Shown here: positions 26,601-37,243 of the stretch, piece after piece | Position numbering within the stretch: the stretch's first letter is position 1 | Layout of the letters: each line of letters begins with the position of its first letter | Assembly: GCA_027579435.1 (NCBI GenBank) | Contig: JANBPK010000755.1 | Coordinates: 62,001 to 126,000 of the forward strand | DNA: 64,000 nt | DNA from: Candolleomyces eurysporus | Taxonomy: Eukaryota > Basidiomycota > Agaricomycetes > Agaricales > Psathyrellaceae | Direction of reading: 5' to 3' | Made by a program: the position numbers and the translations under genes | The notes under the pieces: model-generated | Databases searched by the model: none | What the model saw: only the letters and a program-made list of their open reading frames with translations | What the model was told of the DNA's origin: nothing

Positions 26601-28258
26601 ATGGCCGACGATTCACTGGTTTTGCTGTAGGTGTTGCCCTCTGAAGTATGGATGCTCGAAGAACTCACGATTGGGGATATTCATTCCGACAGAACCGGTC
26701 CACAGGTGTGATACGCAAGCTCGCTTCACAGCATGGAAAGCTCACCGATATCCGTTCGCTCTGCCAGCTGGTTGGCTCGCTACTCAGTTTCTTCCTCAGC
26801 GGGGCATTTGCGATGCAAGTTTGTGAGTGATCCTGGTTCTCGAAGTGAACCCCTTTCAAACGACATGCAGACCACTACTATATGAACTACGCCCACTCTG
26901 ACAGACCGTTATTCGTTGTCCTTGGTCAGTCATAGAGTTCTTATCTCGTGTATATGCTAACATCCCACTACCTCTGGCAGTCTGCGTCGTCGTCGTCATA
27001 GAGATCGCCCATATGTGCATGGCAACACATTTGACATACTACGTACTTGCAGTCGGGTACACCAATCCCAAAATCTTCGAGCAAACTCCGTGGTTCGGGG
27101 CCGCCTTGCCAGCGGTTAACGGTCTGGGTGAGTAGATCTTAGCCTCTTTCAGTCGTGCCATAGCTTATACTCGCAAATGTGTAGTTGGGCTCTGCACTCA
27201 GGGGTTCTTCGCGTGGTTAGCTTGCTTCTACCGGGGTTGATATGGCCCGCCGCTTACCCATTTCGAAGGAGGATTGCTACGGTTACGAGCGCGACAGACG
27301 CTCTCAAAGCTGGGAGAGTCGCTTCTGGAGTCATACTTTTGGTGAGAGTGCTTCGCTCCTCCCCTGCCTGCGACTGGATTGACGACTGCCTTACTTAGAT
27401 GGGTATCGTGCAGTGTGCTGCGGCTTTTGGGGTGACGATCCAGGTGAGGAGATTTGACCACTAGGAATGAATGACTTTGAGTTTTAACATCCGTCCATTT
27501 AGTATTCCCTGCTTTCTCGCCAGCTCCTTCTCCTACGAACGCTCAAGACGACCGTGATCGTCTGGTTAGCTGGCAGTTTCACCTGCGATACGATCATAAC
27601 CGTCACCATGGTCGTTCTCGTGCGTCTCTGAGTCTTTTATCACGTGTGTTCGTTTGCTAATGCACTTTCTCTTTTCGTGATTAGCTCTTGAGAGCCCGAG
27701 GCAACATGTCTTTCCGAGGTTCGAGAAACATGATGAACGCACTCATCATTCATTCTGTTGAGAACGGCGCCATCACAACCTTTTGCGCACTCATTGATTT
27801 GTTAACTTTCCTTTTCCTGCCCGACACCCTCTACTACGGATGCTTGTAAGTCTCGTTTCTCAAATCTGAGAGCGGTTTGTCTTACCAAGATTTCATTTAG
27901 CGAATATCTTCTCGGGCGGCTGTATGCAAACGTGCTTATGGCAACACTCAATGGTCGTAACCGCATGCGAGAGATTGGAGAGCCATCCATGACCGAGGAT
28001 TTCGAACTTGCCTTAGGGAAGTCAACTCGCAAGACCCCGCCTGAGGTCAGTCAGGTACAATTCCGAGTCAGCTTTGGATCGGAGGACGATAACGTGGATG
28101 AATACGAGCTGAAAACGAGGAACCAGGGCTCGGCGACATTCTGCAGTGATCGGGGGTCTCGGTTCGATGAGGAGGTCTCCGCCAAGGGACNGGGGGGACC
28201 AATATCCCTGTCAATGAGGCTATTCGGCCGAATAGAAAATATAAATATTAGCGTTTAA
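26601..28258 (+). CDS. DUF6534 integral membrane protein B
   Basis: Eleven exons sum to 1,080 bases, 359 aa, starting at 26601 (MADDSLVLL). Exon 2 is a 13-nt micro-exon (26693-26705) that completes LTGPQ before LVGSLLSFFLSGAF, exactly as in gene A. Further family marks are HYYMNYAHSDRPLF, YTNPKIFEQTPWFG, VGLCTQGFFAW, VWLAGSFTCDTIITVTMVV, RNMMNALIIHSVENGAITT and YLLGRLYANVLMATLNGRNRMRE. Seven membrane segments are likely; the acidic tail after residue 260 should be cytoplasmic. An N at 28191 followed by six G lies in the last exon, so the final roughly 25 residues may be misread. The role is unknown. Gene A and gene B are clear paralogues with one intron difference. Confidence 0.85.
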
Positions 28259-28909
28259 TATATTGTACAGTACACTAGTAGCCTACTGATTTCATTAATA
28301 TGCCACCACTGTATTGAAGGGTGACGAGAGTTGGGTGACAGACATCTTGGTGACCTGGAGGCAAACCCTACCTATATAGACCTCAGTCCGTTATCCTCGT
28401 CTTGCAGCGTTTTCCAGTCGTCGCTCCGGGAGTCATTTCAGCACTACCTTAACTCGTATCGAGAGTATTAGCTTCGAAATAGAGGTATACCAACCGAGGG
28501 TTGCCAGATATTGTGGCTCGATATCAGCCGCCGGCGAGGTCTGCGAACAAAGTCCATGCCCCATTGGTGTAAATAGCATTGGTCACTCTCTTGCGGGAAC
28601 AATCGAGAATCAACGCCACGCGGATCTAAAGCACCCGGTACGACTGGAATGTGTCTATTTGATCACCGAAAGAATAGGAAGAAGTAGTAGATGGGAACGC
28701 CAAGCGGTGGCTTCTGTAGGATTCTACACTTCTATCAGATGGTCTCACTGGTTCCAATCGCAATAATACCTGGAGTGGAAGGGAAAGCACTGGGAGTATA
28801 GGAATAACTCCCAGTGGCAACCGCACGTTGCTGTAAAAGTATGCTTCGTCTCTGGATATAAGCTGAGAACATAGCGAAGTTGTCAACTACCCACTTCCGC
28901 AAGGCTTAA
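28259..28909. other. Intergenic region
   Basis: Follows the stop of DUF6534 gene B and precedes the next gene. AT-rich DNA near 28,230-28,320 may contain a polyadenylation region. A related phrase ('ggctattcggccg') near 28,220 recurs as 'ggctattcagccg' near 30,800, after the next gene. No coding sequence recognised. Confidence 0.45.
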
Positions 28910-30641
28910 ATGGACTTATCCGAGGACCAGATTATCATTGTCGGGGAGATGGTGAAGGAGTGGTCAAATGAAGAGGTCAGACATATACACGAATTGGATG
29001 TGGCGAATGCTGACCTTGTTGCACTAGTACGTTGCGTGTGGGTTCAGTCCTCATCACCCGAAATACTGTGCTATGTTGACGCGACCTCAAATTTACAGTG
29101 GGAGGCTATTGTGCGTTCGTAAGCACCTTCCAGCTTCCCTCCATGCGAAGCTTCTCAAAGATACTTCAAGCTGTACTATTGCGCCTTGACGTTCGACAAG
29201 GAAGTATGCAATCCTCCCGTTTATGCTTTGAGATCCCCGCTTACGGTTTCTTGTCAGGTGTCTGCAATATGGGCGCAGAAATGGAAACCAGGAAAGATAC
29301 TATTTTTCGCCATAAAATACTCTAAAATCTTGGGTATTATATTCGACTTCCTCTGTGAGTTCCAGTTCGCCGACCGTACCGTTTGGTTCATTGATGAAGT
29401 CGAGACTAGGCAACTGGCGTCTTCACATTCCGTTCGATCACAAGGTACGACCCGGTCGGCATTTGGAGACCCTCCTCCCTTAAGTTGATGACTACTTGCT
29501 ATAGGCCTGCGCGGCGTTCGACAGGTGTATCGGAGGTTCGAACTCTCCAATTTTTCGTACCTGGCCGTGGCTGACAGTACGTCAGTTTTCCTTAGGATCT
29601 GTGCCTATGCCTCTGAAAGTACAGCATCTTTTGAATCCATTTTACGTGTATGCGTATTAACGAGATCGAGCCTAGTTTCTCTATGGCTTTGTCTGTATGC
29701 CCTCCTTGGAGCTAGACATCGCTATCTCATATTGCTAGCAACGGTGTTTGTGGTAACCTCATTTTAGCGCTGTAATCCTACTGTCAGTGGCTCACGGCCG
29801 TCCTCCAGGGTCTCTCCGTGCCATTAGAGGTCTTTCAAATCCTGATCAATACGCCATCAAGCCCTTTCAACCAATGTGAGTGTTGGCTACGACCAAAGGC
29901 GTCGCTACGCTCAGCTTCCACATCACTCCAGATCTATACGTCCCCTCCACCCAGTTCGATCAGGAACTTGGGTATGGCTGTTCGGTCGAGGAGTTTGATG
30001 CTCCCAATTTCTTCTGGGAAAGATATATTCTTATTATAGTCCGAACAGCAGGCACGCCATATTGCTTTTCTGATCCTTGGAATCTACTAATCGATAGGTG
30101 CTCCGTCCGTTTGATCTAGTGGGTGCCATCCTTGGATTGACTGTCATGCTTTTGCGCTATCGCAATCAGAATGGTGCCTTTATAAAAGTAATCCGCCGCG
30201 ATGGTGGCATATACTACCTGAGCACACTTGGTACGTAGCTGCATCGGGTCTTCAAGTGTTTGCCGGTTGAACTCATGGAGAACCTACATCGCAGTGCTTC
30301 GTATCGTCCATCTGGGGATTAGTACGGTATCTAAGCCGGTGCGTTTGCTACAGGACTATCGCTTTGTTGACACCGCTCAAGCCCTCCCAAAGTCTCCAGA
30401 TAGATATGAAATTGTCGGGAGACTAGCAGAGCTTTTGATTCCAATCTTCGCCCTCCAGTTACTCCTCAACATGCAAACGATCAATGATTCTGGAACTCGG
30501 AAAATCGTCTCAACTTTAATCTTTGCCGATTCTCCAGGTGGAAGCCCTGAATCTGATCGGTACGCGAATGAGGACGATAATGTTGACGTACAACAGGAGG
30601 AGCACGAGTTGCATGCATCTAAGCAGGGGACGAAGGCATAA
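28910..30641 (+). CDS. DUF6533-like multi-pass membrane protein
   Basis: Ten exons sum to 1,173 bases, 390 aa, starting at 28910 (MDLSEDQIII). The N-terminal pattern YFKLYYCALTFDKEVSAIW, KWKPGKILFFAIKY is that of the DUF6533 domain of basidiomycete membrane proteins (first transmembrane helix, then D-x-E-V-x-x-I-W and a second helix). Later segments include VCVLTRSSLVSLWLCLYALLG, a loop, LRPFDLVGAILGLTVMLL, FIKVIRRDGGIYYLSTL and LAELLIPIFALQLLLNMQ, then the ISDSGTR-like NDSGTRKIVSTLIF and an acidic, Glu/Gln-rich tail. Seven helices are likely; the family has no proven function. The exon-4/5 junction, the 31-nt exon 5 and a GTCCGA donor near 30,040 are the weakest points. It sits beside two DUF6534 genes on the same strand as gene B. 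Confidence 0.72.
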
Positions 30642-31376
30642 GAGATGAACAAGGAACAAGGGATGTTGAAGTAGGTTAGCGATCGCGTCGGCTGTCGTAG
30701 TAAGTAACGCAACTCCATCTGAGCTTCTGCAAAACTATCATGGATGAATATTCACGATGCGTCTGGGATGGGACGAGAGGAAGATTAATATGTACAGGGC
30801 TATTCAGCCGAAATTAATGTTTGATAGGATAGTGCGCTAGTAGATGAATTTCATTAATGTGACCGTTGACCGTTGACAGAAGAAAGGACTTGGCCAGGGG
30901 TGAGAGATTAACCGAATTTAGCTTGCGTCTCGAACTCTCATGCTCCTCATTCCAACGCTGGTACAGGGAGGCATGGCTCTGCTGGTCCTAGATGAGAATT
31001 GGACTCGAGCGCTCGGCTGATTTGCCTGGGAACAATTTGATGGTGATGGCGGTTGCTTTCTTCCACCATCGGTCAACCACTGTCTCTTTAGTTTTGGTAG
31101 GCGGCGGCACTGATGGTGTCACAGCGGGTCTTCTCCGGCATACGCGTCATGACCGGAGAGACAACCGATCTTCACCTCCGTTCGCGTCATCCAAAGCATC
31201 CTCCGCGTCATTTCTATTGTATATCATTCAAGCACGATTAGCAAGGCGTGCCTGCACACAACCTCCGTGAATGGCGTGCTAGGTAGAAGCTGAGAGGGTC
31301 ATAATCTTGCTCGGGCGTGTCTCTTGCCCTTCCACTTCCTCTCCTCTCAATCTTCTTGCTGATACCAACCTCAAGA
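30642..31376. other. Intergenic region
   Basis: Contains the 3' flank of the DUF6533-like gene and the 5' flank of the dioxygenase gene. The frame at 30992-31270 has no recognisable features. A pyrimidine-rich tract at about 31,318-31,360 lies just upstream of the dioxygenase start and fits a fungal core promoter or 5' UTR. Confidence 0.45.
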
Positions 31377-32987
31377 ATGGCACCATCCGTCGCCGAATCC
31401 CAACAACCGGCACGACCTACCGCTATCGAGGCTGCAAAACCAGCCGGCAAGTTCACCGTGAAGGCTGATCCAGTAGGTTTCGTTCCCATACACCTGTTCC
31501 CTATACTGATGAACAACCCAGTCGTACGAATACAACAAGTATCTCCCGTACCAAGAGACATTCGGGAAGGAAGAACCTCTCCAGTACTTTGGTATGTCAT
31601 CTTCACTACCCGATTGGCTCTCCCTCTCATCTCCGTGATTCCGTTTCTGCAAGACCATGTTGATCCTGCGTCCCGAGCCGACCCAGCCAAGCCCAACCTC
31701 CTTACAGCCGACGCCAAACTCCACCATCTGAGCCCGTACCTTGGAACTGAAGTCTCTGGAGTCCAGCTGTCGAAGCTTTCGAACGAGGGGCTGGACGAGC
31801 TCGCGCTGTTCGTTGCTGAGCGGAAGTTTGTCGTCTTTCGTGACCAAGATCTGAAGGATGTTAGTCCCGACCAGCAGCTGGAGTTCGTTACGTGAGTCCT
31901 CTTTTTTGCTTCATCCGGAACTTCGCTGTCTGACGATTAGGCTACCTGCTTAGACATTTTGGACCTCCCCACGTTCATCCTATCGCCGTCAACGTCGAGG
32001 AATACCCTGCCCTTGCTGTTGGTACGTACCGAACGTGCCGCCGTTGTGGAGATCGTTTCACTGATCGGCACGGTCTCAAGTCTATCGGGATGAGGAACGT
32101 CCAGGTTTCAACGACTACCTTGTTGGCACACAGATCAACCACACCGGCTGGCACTCCGATGTTTCGTATGAGAAACAACCGCCCGGCACCACGTTCTTCT
32201 ACATCGTTGATGGCGTATGTTTACACCATCTGTCCTTTCGTCCACATCAACCCGTGCTCATTGGCCTATCCTTCTAGCCTGAGTCCGGAGGCGACACGCT
32301 CTTCCTCTCCTCAGTTGAAGCCTACAACCGACTCTCGCCAGAATTCAAGAAGCGATTGATAGGGTTGAAAGCGGTCCATACAGCTGTGCCACAAGCGGAG
32401 AGTGCGGCAAAGAGAGGGCTACCAATTAGGCGGGACCCTGTTGAGACCGAGGTCCGTTCGTTAGATCTTCCGCTCCGCTTGCCCTTATCCTAACCTCTGA
32501 ACTTCTCGTCCCGCTCTTGCCTCTGTAGCATCCCATCGTTCGCGTCCACCCCGTAACCAAGGAGAAAGCTTTGTTCATCAATCCTGGGTTCACGACTCGC
32601 ATTGTCGGCTTCAAGAAAGAAGAATCGGATGCACTGTTAGGATTCCTGTTCGACCATATCGCGAAGGGTGCCGACTTCCATGTGAGGGCGAGCTATAGGC
32701 CGGGGAGCGTTGCGATTTGGGTGAGTGATTCTCCATCTCAACTCCGTTCTACTGTTCTCCAGTAATTTGGCATACTCTTCCTGTGCTATCGTCGGTGTTC
32801 TGTGACTCGCTTCCCCTTGTCTTTGCGTTGTTGGCCTAGGTCCAAGCATTACTAACGGTGTTTCTGTCCCTAGGATAACCGCGTCACTGCTCACTCAGCA
32901 ATCCCCGACTTCGACCGCAAGATCAGAAGACATCATATTCGACTCACCCCTCAAGCTGAGAAGCCGATTCCCGCTGAAGAGATCTAA
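31377..32987 (+). CDS. TauD/TfdA-family 2-oxoglutarate dioxygenase (Jlp1-like)
   Basis: Eight exons sum to 1,086 bases, 361 aa, starting at the first ATG of the frame (31377, MAPSVAESQQ). It is a non-haem Fe(II)/2-oxoglutarate oxygenase. The iron ligands are visible: H182 and D184 in the HxD motif GWHSDVSY, and H331 in DNRVTAHSA. R347 in RHHIRLTPQAEKP fits the 2-oxoglutarate-binding arginine. HFGPPHVHP, GGDTLFLSS, EKALFINPGFTTRIVGF and FDHIAKGADFHVR match fungal sulfonate/alpha-ketoglutarate dioxygenases. The likely reaction is oxidative release of sulfite from taurine or other sulfonates (sulfur scavenging, cytosol), but members of this family also act on sulfate esters, so the substrate is open. 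No signal peptide; all key residues present. Confidence 0.9.
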
Positions 32988-33301
32988 CTTGTCCTGGTTT
33001 GTCGGTGTATGCTAATGAGAAGGACGTCGAGGCTATGGTGGTTGTATATTAGTTTCTGTGAATACGTATCGCCGCTTTGATCCCTAGATATTTCGGGTTT
33101 GAAGAGACCGTGTCAGAGAGTCATAGCTTGTCCGACATCACAGGCTCAAACCGTCTGCAAACCATTTCTATGTCTTTTGCAGGAATTCTTGCTTGTTTGG
33201 CGTGTGGTTTTGTTATCGGGAATGGCAAACAAGGGCAATCATCGGGCTTATCATCGACGACATCGATCTCATCCCTCTGCGCCGAACTTCGAGGATTTGT
33301 C
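32988..33301. other. Short intergenic region
   Basis: About 310 bases between the dioxygenase stop and the F-box start, on the same strand. Nothing recognised; it must hold the terminator of one and the promoter of the other. Confidence 0.4.
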
Positions 33302-34934
33302 ATGAGCGGTGAGTCGTGGATCATGGTGGGCGTACCTGCCTCTGAAACCTCTACTAGATGAACCTGACTTCAGCTCTTTGTACCGCCCGCAATATATGGA
33401 ACTCACTACCGCCAAACGCGACAAGGTCGATTATGCCCAACGGCTCGTAGAGATACAGGACCACATCCGTCGTTTGCAAGCGGAAGAAGAGGAGTTGGAA
33501 GCAAGTTTATCCCGCTGCGACCGGATCTTAGCGCCTTTCCGACTAGTGCCAGACGATCTGCTGCACGAAATATTCACGCGATGTCTCCATCCAGAGAAGG
33601 AGATCGCGGTAAAACTGTCCTGGACACATGCACCTCTTCTCCTGATGCATGTTTGTAGGAGATGGAGAATAGTAGCGACGGAGTGCGCAGTCCTCTGGAA
33701 GTATACTCACATTTCCGTGCAAGAGGACACGGGGGTCGGAGTGGCCAGGATGAACCATATGGCGGATCTCCTCGTAAAGTCGGCAACACCTCCTTTTAAC
33801 CTTCGCATCACCTGGCCAAACAACCGTTTTCTCAGGAATGATTTCTTTGTCCGCGTCGGTGAATCCATCACTGGGTTAGGCTTGCGCAAGATCCCAATAG
33901 TGACCCTTATCTCGCTCCCATCCGGGTTATTCCCTCGCCTTGAACGTCTCTTCGTCTCCTGCTCACAGACATCTGGGTGGGAACAATTCAGGTCATTGTA
34001 CAGCATTCAAGCATTTGCTGGGTCCCCTTGTTTGCGTCGGGTGGCGCTCTGCAGCTGGTTCTTCGAAGGGAAGACCGACAGCGCTGCCATACGTATCGCA
34101 CTCCCCTGGCCCCAACTCACCCACATTCACAATCGAGAAGCCACCTATAGTAACATGGGCGTCGTTTCTTACTTCATGCATCACCTTCCACATTCCACCA
34201 ACCTCCGTTACTTGCGATTCTCGGTCCCTAAGAACACCGACAGGGACTTAGACCGGCTTCCGACAATTTCCCTGTCCAATTTAGAAGGGCTTTGCATGGA
34301 GTTTGAGGATCGATATCACCTTTATTCCCTGCGATTCCTACGCAAGTTGGACATCCCGAATCTCAAATCCCTGCGCCTGGAAGGAGAGGACTGCGACTTG
34401 CCGGCGTCCGATTCAAATGATCAATACGACGAGCTGCAGATGAAGATGTCCTCGCTCAGCAGTCTCATTCACTTTTCCCTTCATTTCGGCGAGATGGCAG
34501 TCGCGATGTTCAAGCTTTTCCTCCAGTGTGCACCGAATGCCGAGATTCTCGACTCAAACATCGGTCTGTATTCTGGAAGTGCAGACAACCATCTGTTGGA
34601 GCAACTAGAATGGGGATCAACACCGGACGCTAGACTGCTGCCTCGATTACATACACTTATTCTACGCCCATGGGTGTTTGACTCATCGAGAGCCGGAGAC
34701 CATTTTGATCGTCTCATACGCTCTCGGATGAATCGCGACTTGCCAGAGGAACGTCTCGGAAAGGTGGTCATTTACACGGAGACTCATCGCCGGGTGAGTC
34801 GCAACGTGGTGCAAGAGTATGTTGATCTGGGGACTTTGGAGTTTGAGGAGCACCTGGTGGAGGACGAAGAAGATTCGTATGATTGGATGAAGGATGACCC
34901 TGCTCTTCATGATTGGTACGAGATTCAATGTTAA
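33302..34934 (+). CDS. F-box domain protein
   Basis: Two exons: a 7-nt first exon (33302-33308) and 33358-34934, 527 aa. With this splice the N-terminus is MSDEPDFSSLYR; reading through the 49-bp intron would instead give an unrelated N-terminus. A coiled coil lies at about residues 23-58 (QRLVEIQDHIRRLQAEEEELEA without a break), then an F-box at about 64-115 (RLVPDDLLHEIFTRCL, LLLMHVCRRWRIVATECAVLW). The remaining 400 residues contain loosely spaced Leu-rich segments such as LRYLRFSV and NLKSLRLEGED, a layout common in the greatly expanded F-box families of Agaricomycetes. F-box proteins act as substrate receptors of SCF ubiquitin ligases through Skp1; the target is unknown. The C-terminus is strongly acidic. 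Confidence 0.85.
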
Positions 34935-35750
34935 TAGCAACGCTCGTATACTTTCAATTGTCGTATTGAAATTTGATAGTGATGATTATTGTTTGCCGCA
35001 TGGGCCAATGAGACATTGATTCTATGTGAAGGAGCGACCAACACTTGGGAGTCCAGTCGTTGACAAAGGTCGTCACACTGACCATCGACAATCTGAAAAA
35101 TATGCGAGAACTCTCAGGTAGTGAAGGAGAATCACGGAAGAGATGGCGATTGACACTGTATAACAGTATGTGTATTTGAGCCAGAAAACGAAACGTGGTA
35201 GATAACTTGATAGATAAGATAGCTTTCCAACCTCAAATGATTTTCATTTTCTATGTCTTGGCCTGAATATTTAGTTACATTGACCGACGCACGGAAACAA
35301 GATGGTGAGGATATAGGCGCTGCACAAAAGTAGGCGAGTACGTGTCGAATGTGAACAGGAGGAACAGAAACAGCGAAGAGGGGAGAACAAGAGAGAAGGC
35401 AGCAGGAAGGTACCATGGATCGACATCACGACGCCATCGTTTCCTCCACGCCCCTCTGATACTGGCGTCCTCGCCCCAACTCACGAGTCCGCCTTTCCCT
35501 TTCTTTCCATCTTGATGGTGATGAATGGAGAGTGCTCGAATATGAACGTGAGGACTTGGAGGCGGTCGGTGACATGTTAAACCGCCAATATTCGAGAAAT
35601 GAGTGAGCGTCGATGTCGCGTTGAATGGTGGTAACTCCATCCACTGCGCTCGGGCAGCAGAGTGGCGTAAACGAGTAGGCGGTCGTGTTTGCCACCGGTC
35701 GTCGGTGCTGCTAGGGTCTACCGATGACCCTGCCAGTGGTCAGGGTTAGT
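34935..35750. other. Intergenic region
   Basis: Several short minus-strand frames (35132-35416, 35275-35640, 35426-35695) overlap each other in different phases; one has a possible hydrophobic stretch, but no family is recognisable and I cannot join them into a convincing model. Treated as non-coding. Confidence 0.4.
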
Positions 35751-35966
35751 GGTGGTGAACGGGAGAGGGAGGGAGTTCAGCGTTCAGCGTTCATCGACTG
35801 TCGGTGATCGGTTGGGTTTGGTGGTGGTGAATGGGAGAGGGAGGGAGTTCAGCGTTCAGCGTTCATCGACTGTCGGTGATCGGTTGGGTTTGGTGGTGGT
35901 GAACGTGAGGGGAACGGCCTTCGTCGGCGTTCAACGATGCTGGTGGTGCACCGGTCAGCGTACGTC
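35751..35966. repeat. 72-bp minisatellite
   Basis: Two nearly identical 72-bp units start at 35751 and 35823, each beginning 'ggtggtgaa', and a third, degenerate partial unit starts at 35895. Because 72 is a multiple of three, the repeat keeps a reading frame open and creates a spurious long frame. Farther on (to about 36,190) the DNA remains rich in 'ggtggt' and 'cggtggg' motifs. Confidence 0.85.
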
Positions 35967-37243
35967 GAGGTTCGATGGTACTGGTGGGGAGAGTGGCTCA
36001 GTTGGAGCCGCCGCTCGTTGTCGATCAGCGGTACTGGAGCTGGTGTCCCGGGGTTCGCGACATTGGCGGGTGGTGGAAGCAGTAAACCGGTGGGCGCGGG
36101 CGCTGCCGCTCGACGTTCACGGGAGGTGGTTGTGGTGAACCGGTGGGGACCGTTAGACGTTCGCGGGTGGTACTGGTGGTGGTAGTGAGCCGGTGGGTGC
36201 CGCCGCGCCCGTTCTTCGTTGCCCACCACAGCTCTCCGAGCGGGGAATCGTTCCTCGTTCGGATCGGGACCCCAACCGTCCTTCACCTTTCCAATNCCCC
36301 CCTTTCCAAACTCATTCCCTTCCGGTTTCGCCTTGCGACCCAACTGATCGCTATAATCGAGCAGTCAGTACAGTGCCAGGGGTTATCGATACCCACTTAC
36401 CTGGGGTATCGGTACCACGTCCTCGTCGTTAACGGCGGCGCCGACGGTGGTGGTGAGACGAGAGAAGGGCGATGGAACAGATCATCCAAAGTCGTCCCTC
36501 GATGTCGCCGTCCTCCACCTTTCATCCGCCCATTTTCCTTATTTCTTGTCCCTCGGCGTCACTGGCGTATTCGGAGTCGGCGGCTGTGTTTCATCCCCGT
36601 CGCTCGTCGTCGTAGTTTGGTGAGGTTGTGGTGGTCAAGAGAAGAGGCAGTGGTCGTGCCCACGACTAGTGGGGTGTCCAAATATTTGTACACCACCCCG
36701 GTCGCGCAGAGCCCCAGAGATCCAAGGCTGTTAGTGGCGCAGTGGACCACACAAATTTTGACAGAGGTCAGTGGTGGCGTCTGTCGCTACATTGACGATT
36801 GTATATGTTTTTTGCTAAAATTTGAGTGCGGTCGGTTCCAAGGATGAGCAGAAAAATGAAATGAAAAAAGGTACGTCGCGGGTATAGCTGAAAGCTGATA
36901 GGTAAGTGAGGACGGGTCGAGGTCCCAAGTTGTCACTCAGAAAATGGGGAAGGACGGCGAGATCTGTGTGCGCAAGGCGGGGGTCGTTACTCCGCTAAAA
37001 GCGACTAGATCTAGTCGCCTCTGGCAGATGGGAAAGTTGAGATTTCCTACAGTTTTCATGCAGCGAAGAGGCAGTAAGTGCTGGGGAGAGAGATTGGCGT
37101 GTTAAACTCGCCTAGCCAAAAAGCGACTAGATCTAGGCGTGGCGTTGATTTGAGGGTTTCCGCGGCTGCTGGAGAAAAGAGTAAATCGTGGCGTTTTTGG
37201 GCCTAGAGCCAAAAGCAGTCCCTATAGGTGAGGTTGAAATGCG
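35967..37243. other. GC-skewed low-complexity intergenic region
   Basis: G-rich, 'gtggtggt'-rich DNA continues to about 36,190 and gives long frames on both strands by composition alone. An N at 36296 stands between two copies of 'ctttccaa'. From 36,840 to 37,240 there are two copies of a palindromic motif (separate entry). No gene recognised. Confidence 0.45.
37001..37018. repeat. Perfect 18-bp palindrome
   Basis: 'gcgactagatctagtcgc' is a perfect inverted repeat with no spacer. A second, near-complete copy 'gcgactagatctaggcg' occurs at 37123-37139, itself preceded by 'cgcctag' so that a longer hairpin can form. Both copies follow a run of A. It could be a binding site for a dimeric protein; nothing here tells which. 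Confidence 0.6.

Noticed and set aside
29515..29555. tRNA-like B box (GGTTCGAACTC)
   Set aside because: No matching A box or acceptor stem; it lies in an intron of the DUF6533-like gene.
35749..36847. Long plus-strand frames at 35749-36138 and 36143-36847
   Set aside because: They are produced by the minisatellite and G-rich low-complexity DNA.
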